12,492 nucleotides of DNA from Caldifarciminota bacterium (GTDB taxonomy: Bacteria; WOR-3; Hydrothermia; UBA1063; CAJXJZ01). Shown piece by piece: positions 8,079 to 12,492 of this stretch; within the stretch, counting starts at the first letter, position 1; every line of letters begins with the position of its first letter. The notes below the pieces were generated by a model that was not told where the DNA came from, ran no database searches, and saw nothing but the letters and a program-made list of their open reading frames with translations. Where the stretch lies: NCBI GenBank assembly GCA_027073945.1, contig JALTEL010000053.1, forward strand, positions 1 to 12,492. The letters are read 5' to 3'. The translations under genes were made by a program, and so were the position numbers.

Positions 8079-8354
8079 ATGAAAGTGATTAGAGCAATTG
8101 TCAGAGGGCGTGTTCAAGGTGTTGGTTATAGATATTTCATATCAAAAAAGGCGAGGTTGCTTGGAATGTCAGGATATGTGAGAAATTTACCGGATGGTAA
8201 TGTTGAGGTGGTCTTTAATTCTAAAGGTGGCAATGCTGAAGAGGAATTTAAAAAATATATGGCAAAGGGGCCAATTCTTGCGAGGATTGACGATATTCTT
8301 TTTGAAGATGTAAAAATGGTGGAGCAATTTGAAGATTTTGAGATTAGATATTAG
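8079..8354 (+). CDS. acyP: Acylphosphatase
   Basis: This 91-residue cytoplasmic enzyme should hydrolyse carboxyl-phosphate bonds of acylphosphates such as acetyl phosphate or carbamoyl phosphate. The family signature GRVQGVGYRYF carries the phosphate-binding Arg (R18) near residues 10-20, and the catalytic Asn is in YVRNLPDGNVEV. Length is normal. There is no Shine-Dalgarno sequence, and the promoter places the RNA start within a few bases of the ATG, so the message is probably leaderless. Its TAG stop is at 8352-8354 and the last G is also base 1 of the tRNA, so tRNA 5' processing would cut inside the stop codon. The identification is secure; the linkage is the unusual part. Confidence 0.95.
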   Translation: MKVIRAIVRGRVQGVGYRYFISKKARLLGMSGYVRNLPDGNVEVVFNSKGGNAEEEFKKYMAKGPILARIDDILFEDVKMVEQFEDFEIRY

Positions 8355-8427
8355 CCCCCGTAGCTCAATAGGATAGAGCGGCGGTTTCCTAAACCGCAGG
8401 CAGCAGGTTCGAATCCTGTCGGGGGCA
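8354..8427 (+). tRNA. tRNA-Arg (anticodon CCT)
   Basis: The 74-base cloverleaf is complete. The acceptor stem GCCCCCG/CGGGGGC (8354-8360 with 8420-8426) is perfect, the D stem is GCTC/GAGC, and the anticodon stem is GCGGT/ACCGC around loop TTCCTAA. Anticodon CCT (8388-8390) reads AGG. The T arm is GCAGG/CCTGT with TTCGAAT. The discriminator is A8427 and CCA is not encoded. A20, an arginine identity base in E. coli, is present in the D loop. AGG is a common arginine codon in the neighbouring genes, so this tRNA should be in demand. It lies inside a coding operon, overlapping the acylphosphatase stop by one base and ending six bases before the next ATG. Confidence 0.97.
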
Positions 8428-8433
8428 TTTTTT

Positions 8434-9309
8434 ATGAATAGTTTCTTTTTTGGTAATAGTCATAAGTATGTTGTCGGGATTGATGAGAACGGCTACGGGC
8501 CATTTATAGGGCCTCTCATTGTAACAGGTATCGGCTTTGATATGCCTTATGATTCCATATATTCCGCTGACGTTGATTTTCTGAGGGCCAGAGAGTTTAT
8601 AAAAGATTCAAAGAGAATTTTTACAAGAACGGAATCCTCTTATAAAAAGGGTGAAGGAATAGCACTTTCTCTGCTCAGATTGTCAGGATTCACGGGAAAT
8701 AGCTTTTTTGAACTTATCAAATATCTTTTTGACAGAGATAGTGAGATTACGGCAGATTTTGCATTGCCGGCTTTTGGTGGCCAATCAAATAATAACAGGC
8801 TTGTTGAGATGTTTAAAAACAGAGACATATATGTTAAAACTATAAAATCGTCTCTATTTGATGCTGTCAGGTTTAACAAGCAAGCGTTAAAACTTCCTAC
8901 AAAAGCCTTTATAGATTTTTTGGGGTTTGCAGATGTAATAAGAGGATTAAAAGCTGATATATTTTTATGCGGTAAAATAGGAGGAACATCCCACTATCAG
9001 CGCTTTTTCAAATATTTTGGTATAGAGGCTACAGTGCTGGGCGAAAAGCGTGAGGTTTCTGAATATAATGTTCAAAACAGCCATGTTATTTTCCTCTTAA
9101 ACGGTGATGAGCGATTTGTCCCGCTTATGGCAGCCAGTATTGTGGGGAAATACATAAGAGAGCTTTATATGAAGAGCATATCTATGTACTTTGGTTATGC
9201 AGGGGTTATACCATATGCTTCCGGTTACTACCACGACAAGAAGAGCTATGAACTTCTCAATAGTATAAAAGAAAGCAATATGGAAAATTTATTTGTAAGG
9301 GTAAAATAA
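8434..9309 (+). CDS. RNase HII-like protein with altered active site
   Basis: This 291-residue protein has the RNase HII fold signature, starting VVGIDENGYGPFIGPL (13-28) with D17-E18 where the first two metal ligands sit, then KDSK (57-60). Typical RNase HII is about 200 residues, so this form carries extra sequence in the middle. At the third acidic position the sequence reads LCGKIGG (178-184) instead of the usual Asp-containing motif, and in the last motif AASIVGKYIRELYM has Glu243 where RNase HII normally has Asp. It may be inactive on RNA-DNA hybrids or have another role. I used the ATG at 8434, the only usable start before the motif. No free Shine-Dalgarno exists: the only G-rich match lies in the tRNA acceptor stem. 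Confidence 0.85.
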   Translation: MNSFFFGNSHKYVVGIDENGYGPFIGPLIVTGIGFDMPYDSIYSADVDFLRAREFIKDSKRIFTRTESSYKKGEGIALSLLRLSGFTGNSFFELIKYLFDRDSEITADFALPAFGGQSNNNRLVEMFKNRDIYVKTIKSSLFDAVRFNKQALKLPTKAFIDFLGFADVIRGLKADIFLCGKIGGTSHYQRFFKYFGIEATVLGEKREVSEYNVQNSHVIFLLNGDERFVPLMAASIVGKYIRELYMKSISMYFGYAGVIPYASGYYHDKKSYELLNSIKESNMENLFVRVK

Positions 9310-9327
9310 AGAGCAGGCGTTTTACAA

Positions 9328-9858
9328 TTACAGGGGATAATCCTCCCACCGCAATATAACCCATTTGTTATCAAAGGGATGCAGCAAAAAGAGCACTTTT
9401 CCCTCAGCCACTTCGGATACTGTCTGGCTGCTTGATATTTCAAGATAGTAATTGGAAAAGTAAAAGAAATCCTGTCTGTTGGATGAGTAAAAGTAGCTTG
9501 CGTTGTAAAATTCAAGGTAGATTGAATTTACCGATGAAAAAAGTGCATCAGTGGAGTTTTTCTCTTCTTCATATCCCCAGACAAGAGAATCCATACCATA
9601 ATTCAGCTCCAGCAGCCTTTTTACAGTGGTGTCCTGAGCATTGAAATAGAATCTGAAAGAATCTCTGTCAAGACAGGAGAGATAAAGTGTCAAATCCTTA
9701 AGCATATATGCCTTTCTGAGGTTATTTATCGTTGATAAAGGGGTGTCGGTGTCAGGAGATGGTGATGTAAGACCCCTGTGGGGATTAAATGGATTATAGA
9801 TTCTGGAGCAGGATAATGTGAAAATTAAGAATATAGCAGCAAAAATCCTAAGCTTCAT
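9328..9858 (-). CDS. Lipoprotein, possible NTF2-like fold
   Basis: This 176-residue predicted lipoprotein has the signal [16 protein letters not shown] with Cys17 lipidated and Ser at +2. The mature start is rich in Asn and Pro (YNPFNP, then SPSPDTDTP), a flexible linker. The rest ([20 protein letters not shown] to the end, finishing [10 protein letters not shown]) resembles small alpha+beta cone folds of the NTF2/SnoaL type, common in exported proteins of candidate phyla; this fold call is tentative. I took the ATG at 9858, which overlaps the end of rpmA by 11 bases, over a TTG at 9903 that would lengthen the n-region to an odd form. It converges on the RNase HII-like gene with an 18-base gap and no clear terminator. 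Confidence 0.7.
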   Translation of the reverse strand: MKLRIFAAIFLIFTLSCSRIYNPFNPHRGLTSPSPDTDTPLSTINNLRKAYMLKDLTLYLSCLDRDSFRFYFNAQDTTVKRLLELNYGMDSLVWGYEEEKNSTDALFSSVNSIYLEFYNASYFYSSNRQDFFYFSNYYLEISSSQTVSEVAEGKVLFLLHPFDNKWVILRWEDYPL

Positions 9859-10108
9859 CAACAGGAAACACAGAAACAAAAATTCTGTTTTTTCTGTGCT
9901 CAAATTTCACGTGTCCGTCTTTAATGGCATACAGAGTATAATCAGTTCCACTTTTTACATTAAACCCGGGGTGGAAGTGAGTTCCTCTCTGTCTAACTAT
10001 AATATTGCCAGCTTTTACGAATTCTCCTCCAAATTTTTTAACTCCAAGTCTTTGTGAATTTGAATCTCTTCCGTTTCTGCTTGACCCCATACCTTTTTTA
10101 TGAGCCAT
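9848..10108 (-). CDS. rpmA: 50S ribosomal protein L27
   Basis: This 86-residue basic protein belongs to the large ribosomal subunit, where its N-terminal tail reaches toward the peptidyl transferase centre. [26 protein letters not shown] and [16 protein letters not shown] are hallmark L27 sequence. The tail begins directly as AHKKG, without the cleavable extension of Firmicutes. The ribosome binding site GAGGAGG (10113-10119) is strong. A promoter lies upstream, so rpmA is transcribed separately from the lipoprotein pair to its right. The usual partner rplU (L21) is not next to it. The stop overlaps the following lipoprotein gene. Secure. Confidence 0.97.
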   Translation of the reverse strand: MAHKKGMGSSRNGRDSNSQRLGVKKFGGEFVKAGNIIVRQRGTHFHPGFNVKSGTDYTLYAIKDGHVKFEHRKNRIFVSVFPVDEA

Positions 10109-10131
10109 AATACCTCCTCGTTAAGGTCTTT

Positions 10132-10160
10132 AATATATATTATAAATGACGTTCAGACAA
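10132..10160 (-). promoter_or_regulatory. Likely promoter of rpmA
   Basis: On the minus strand, TTGTCT (10160-10155) and TATATT (10137-10132) are 17 bases apart, with a predicted start near 10125 and the ribosome binding site just after. It lies between the terminator at 10195-10215 and the rpmA start. Confidence 0.45.
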
Positions 10161-10194
10161 GTAATAGCCTGTTTTATGCATTAATAACAAGAAA

Positions 10195-10215
10195 CAGGGG
10201 CATAAAATGCCCCTG
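10195..10215 (-). terminator. Hairpin terminator after the lipoprotein pair
   Basis: CAGGGGCAT and ATGCCCCTG form a 9-bp stem with a 3-base loop (or 8 bp with 5). On the minus strand it is followed by TTTCTTGTTATT, a weak T tract. It sits 26 bases after the lipoprotein stop and before the rpmA promoter. Confidence 0.7.
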
Positions 10216-10241
10216 CCTCTGTCTGATTTTTATTGTTTTGC

Positions 10242-10994
10242 TTACTTAACCAGCCACCTGAGTCCGCCTATGGGCTGATATGTGACCTGAACTGTCCATT
10301 CTGTACCAGCAACGCCGGACACAAGAAGTTTGGCAAAATGGTCTTCGGTATCCTTTGTGCCGTTGTGGTCTCTGAGTAAAGCAAATGTGCCGCCATTTAC
10401 CACATCATCGTAACTGGTGTATCCAGTAGAAGGCGCAATATCCATTTTATTATAGTCCCATGAGCTATTATAGGCAACGGCATTGCTGTAACCTATGCTA
10501 TTGTCAACTGCCTGTATGCCTGCTATGGTGTTGTCATTGTCTGCAACAAAATCTATATCATGATGGTCTCCGTTTACATAGGATATTGTAACGGCGTTTC
10601 CGCTGTTGTCAAATCCGAGTCCGCTTGGATGACCTGGGTCTGTGTCTGCCCTTGTATACCATTTTACATTTTGAGTTTCCTTTGCGCCGCAGTCGAATTT
10701 GTAAGGGTTAGATTCTCCGTTATCATTGTACGCTGTTATTTCAACTTCGTTTGTAGGGGCTGTAACAGTATATGATGTAGCCGTTATTGTGTCTGCTTTG
10801 CCATTGTATTTTACAATATATCCGTCTGCATCGGTAACTGCATCCCATTCAAACTTTACGCCTCCCTGGTCGCTCGTTATGCTTGTTGTCACACTGGGCG
10901 GTACGAGTCCGCTGGGGTTCGGCTCCGGACATCCTGTCATCATCACCATTGCGCCTGCCAGGACTGTGGCGAATATTATACTGTACTTTTTCAT
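10242..10994 (-). CDS. Lipoprotein with fibronectin type III domain
   Basis: This 250-residue predicted lipoprotein has a signal ending MMTGC (Cys22), followed by a Pro-rich start (PEPNPSG). Residues about 31-100 (VKFEWDAVTDADGYIVKYNG, then VEITAYNDNGES) fit a fibronectin type III beta-sandwich. The remaining 150 residues are polar, rich in Asp, Asn and Gly, and resemble no enzyme I know. The start has a strong AAGGAGGG (10999-11006) overlapping the stop of the upstream coiled-coil lipoprotein, so the two share an operon. A terminator follows. Signals on both sides suggest an abundant envelope protein; its function is unknown. Confidence 0.8.
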   Translation of the reverse strand: MKKYSIIFATVLAGAMVMMTGCPEPNPSGLVPPSVTTSITSDQGGVKFEWDAVTDADGYIVKYNGKADTITATSYTVTAPTNEVEITAYNDNGESNPYKFDCGAKETQNVKWYTRADTDPGHPSGLGFDNSGNAVTISYVNGDHHDIDFVADNDNTIAGIQAVDNSIGYSNAVAYNSSWDYNKMDIAPSTGYTSYDDVVNGGTFALLRDHNGTKDTEDHFAKLLVSGVAGTEWTVQVTYQPIGGLRWLVK

Positions 10995-11004
10995 TTTTCC
11001 CTCC

Positions 11005-11334
11005 TTATCTTATTTTTTTGTTTACTTTTTTCTTGTTGTAAGTGCTGTGATGCGTTTGTCCGCCACTTGAACCTGAGCTCTGTTTGCTGCTTTCAAGCTT
11101 TGTTTCAAGCACTGTGACTCTTTGTTCAAGGTCGTCCATCTTTTCTTCCATTTTATCCATTCTGGATTGCATATCTGACATGCTCTGGTTCATGCCATCT
11201 ATTTTACCCTCAATTTTGTCTATTTTCCCCAGCTTCTCCTCTATTCTCTGTCCAATACCACCGGCTTTTGGTATTTGACAGCCTGCAAATAGCAGGAGAG
11301 CCGCACCGATTACAACTCCTTTTTCTATTTTCAT
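11005..11334 (-). CDS. Small coiled-coil lipoprotein (Lpp-like layout)
   Basis: This 109-residue predicted lipoprotein has lipobox LFAGC with Cys19 and Gln at +2. Residues about 30-84 form a heptad coiled coil (IEEKLGKIDKIEGKID, MDKMEEKMDDLEQRV), then a Ser/Gly-rich linker leads to a Lys-rich end KKKVNKKIR. Order and size recall Braun's lipoprotein: lipid anchor, trimeric helix, C-terminal lysines. Lpp itself is about 78 residues and ends in the crosslinked Lys, so this is an analogy and not a homology claim. A strong AAGGAGG (11341-11347) and a promoter lie upstream. It is cotranscribed with the fibronectin-like lipoprotein. Confidence 0.8.
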   Translation of the reverse strand: MKIEKGVVIGAALLLFAGCQIPKAGGIGQRIEEKLGKIDKIEGKIDGMNQSMSDMQSRMDKMEEKMDDLEQRVTVLETKLESSKQSSGSSGGQTHHSTYNKKKVNKKIR

Positions 11335-11357
11335 ACGCGACCTCCTTTGGTATATCT

Positions 11358-11386
11358 ATTATTATTCATATTTTGCGTACAATCAA
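11358..11386 (-). promoter_or_regulatory. Likely promoter of the lipoprotein pair
   Basis: On the minus strand, TTGATT (11386-11381) and AATAAT (11363-11358) are 17 bases apart. The predicted start near 11351 is just before the ribosome binding site. The region between this gene and the RNase HIII stop is AT-rich and otherwise empty. Confidence 0.45.
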
Positions 11387-11426
11387 GTAAATATGAGTAA
11401 ATAAAAGGAACAGGCATATCATACAC

Positions 11427-12287
11427 TTAAATTTTTGCTGCTGTTTTAAAATGCATTTTTGCAACTTTGGCCAGCGCGTCTTTTGAGTATTTTTTAACAA
11501 ACTCTTTAGCGGCCGCCTCTGACTTTTGCCCTGAACCTGTCGGGAATGTCATGCCGTATTTCAGGGATAATTCCTTCATTTTCAGAAGGAAAGTCGCTCT
11601 CGCTATAATGGATGCCAGCGCACATGACAGGTGCTTTTCTCCCTTTTCCACTATGAGCTTTGGTATTAGCACTCCATTTTCGAACATAGCCCTGTTAATT
11701 AAAGATGAACTGGCAAATTTATCTATAATGATTCTGTTTACATGTGTTTTTTTTGCTATGTTTTCAATGACTCTTGCATGCGCCCAGGCCAGTATCCTGT
11801 TCAGATTCTTCATTGTATCAAACAAAGCATTGTACTTATAAGGCATAATGACAACCGTATCATAAATAAGGTGTTTTTTTTGAATGCCTTTGAATAACTG
11901 TAAAATTTTTTCGTCTCTTATTTTCTTGCTGTCTCTTATCCCTTGAAGTAAGATATATTTGAAGTTCTCCTCCGTTATGACTGCACCAGAAATAACTAAA
12001 GGACCGAAGAAATCCCCTTTTCCGGATTCGTCAGTTCCTGCCTCGGGAAGCTGTAGTTCTTCCCTTTTCAGTGATACAAGCACACCTATAGTGCTGTCCG
12101 TGACATATTCATTGGCCGAAACAGTCCCTGTATTGTACACGGTGATTTTTTCCTGGCCTTTTTCAAAGATTGAACGCTTTTCCGCATTTTTCTCCGTAAA
12201 ACCTGTTTTGGTAAGTGCGGCTCGCAGTTTTCTGCGAGCCGCTGTAGGGAAAGATAGAATAAAAGGAGAGTGTGAGAGAGAATTCAA
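11427..12287 (-). CDS. rnhC: Ribonuclease HIII
   Basis: RNase HIII removes RNA from RNA-DNA hybrids, including R-loops and primers. The 286-residue protein has an N-terminal substrate-binding domain (about 5-75), then the HIII signature AGTDESGKGDFFGPL with D86-E87, RDSKK (118-122), IIIDKFA with D189, and ASIIARATFL (225-234). The C-terminus, FPTGSGQKSEAAAKEF to VAKMHFK, is typical. All expected acidic residues appear present, unlike the RNase HII-like protein at 8434. The start is TTG at 12287; AAAGGAG lies 11 bases upstream and no ATG or GTG fits. A GC-rich hairpin lies within codons 16-24. The gene follows an amidohydrolase gene on the same strand. Confidence 0.95.
   Translation of the reverse strand: MNSLSHSPFILSFPTAARRKLRAALTKTGFTEKNAEKRSIFEKGQEKITVYNTGTVSANEYVTDSTIGVLVSLKREELQLPEAGTDESGKGDFFGPLVISGAVITEENFKYILLQGIRDSKKIRDEKILQLFKGIQKKHLIYDTVVIMPYKYNALFDTMKNLNRILAWAHARVIENIAKKTHVNRIIIDKFASSSLINRAMFENGVLIPKLIVEKGEKHLSCALASIIARATFLLKMKELSLKYGMTFPTGSGQKSEAAAKEFVKKYSKDALAKVAKMHFKTAAKI
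12217..12242 (-). repeat. Perfect 11-bp inverted repeat inside rnhC
   Basis: Arms GCGGCTCGCAG and CTGCGAGCCGC enclose a 4-base loop (AAAA in the mRNA). It covers about codons 16-24 of rnhC, coding AARRKLRAA, 46-71 bases after the TTG start. No T tract follows in either direction, so it is not a standard terminator. Arginines here use CGC and CGA, whereas neighbours mostly use AGA/AGG. Confidence 0.9.
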
Positions 12288-12393
12288 CGTTTTTGAAACT
12301 CCTTTGTGTTTTGATTTCTTCTCATTATTTATGCATTTTTCGCAGTACCTTCAGCACATGTTAATGTTGCGGAATAAAACAAATGTTAATTGT
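12288..12393 (-). other. Gap between amidohydrolase and rnhC, with imperfect direct repeat
   Basis: These 106 bases hold no gene. Two near-identical 11-mers, CACATGTTAAT (12355-12365) and CAAATGTTAAT (12380-12390), lie 25 bases apart, a spacing that could suit a dimeric regulator; AT-rich chance is also possible. AAAGGAG, the rnhC ribosome binding site, is near 12299-12305. No convincing promoter was found. Confidence 0.4.
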
Positions 12394-12492
12394 TTATACA
12401 TATCTCCTTCCCTCAATCATCACCATCTCTGCATGCGAAAATATATCGAACGGATGCCTGTCAAAAATTACAATGTCCGCATCTTTTCCCGG
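12394..12492 (-). CDS. Amidohydrolase, C-terminal fragment
   Basis: Only the last 32 codons are inside the window; the rest lies beyond the right edge. The sequence [16 protein letters not shown] followed by [12 protein letters not shown] is the classic C-terminal end of metal-dependent amidohydrolases of the imidazolonepropionase/dihydroorotase superfamily, where the chain returns to complete the small beta-sandwich beside the TIM barrel. Metal ligands and substrate cannot be judged from this part. It ends with TAA at 12396-12394 and is upstream of rnhC on the same strand. Confidence 0.85.
   Translation of the reverse strand, partial: PGKDADIVIFDRHPFDIFSHAEMVMIEGRRYV

Noticed and set aside
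8403..8433. The T arm and acceptor end of the tRNA followed by six T residues looked like an intrinsic terminator.
   Set aside because: The acceptor stem is not a local hairpin and the T run ends in an ATG; the T arm alone is only five pairs including a G-T pair.
9856..9903. A longer start (TTG at 9903) for the NTF2-like lipoprotein.
   Set aside because: It would put 15 residues before a well-formed signal peptide and has no ribosome binding site.
11467..11841. A 124-codon plus-strand open frame opposite rnhC.
   Set aside because: rnhC motifs are unmistakable, and the opposing frame is a codon-bias shadow.

Overview
The window looks like part of a chromosome from an uncultivated Gram-negative-type (diderm) bacterium. 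Four lipoproteins have clear lipoboxes without Asp at +2, which suits outer-membrane delivery. A kelch protein ends in a tail resembling type IX-type sorting domains. Arginine is written mostly with AGA/AGG and isoleucine often with ATA in fairly AT-rich DNA. This mix recalls thermophilic or FCB-like candidate phyla such as WOR-3, but that placement is an impression and not a result. There is no sign of phage, insertion sequences or CRISPR.

Left block (237-8044, all +): eight genes are packed with gaps of at most 9 bases or with overlaps, so they are probably one operon. In order they are a small DUF5362-like membrane protein, murA (first step of peptidoglycan synthesis), a SAM methyltransferase, a lipoprotein, a GAF/sigma-54 activator, a membrane Ser/Thr kinase with two PEGA domains outside the membrane, an exported kelch propeller, and a small DUF5683-like membrane protein. 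The last five look like an envelope-sensing module joined to a cell-wall gene.

Middle block (8041-9309, +): a perfect TTGACA-17-TATAAT promoter overlaps the stop codon of the previous gene. It drives acylphosphatase, tRNA-Arg(CCU) and an RNase HII-like gene. The tRNA starts on the last base of the acylphosphatase stop codon and ends six T residues before the next ATG, so tRNA processing and translation of both neighbours must interfere. The RNase HII-like protein keeps the first Asp-Glu pair but seems to have lost the other two catalytic aspartates.

Right block (9328-12492, all -): reading leftward, there is the 3' end of an amidohydrolase gene, RNase HIII (TTG start, with a perfect 11-bp hairpin inside its early codons), two lipoprotein genes with their own promoter and a terminator, and then rpmA (ribosomal protein L27) overlapping another lipoprotein gene. 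The RNase HII-like gene and this block converge across an 18-base gap.
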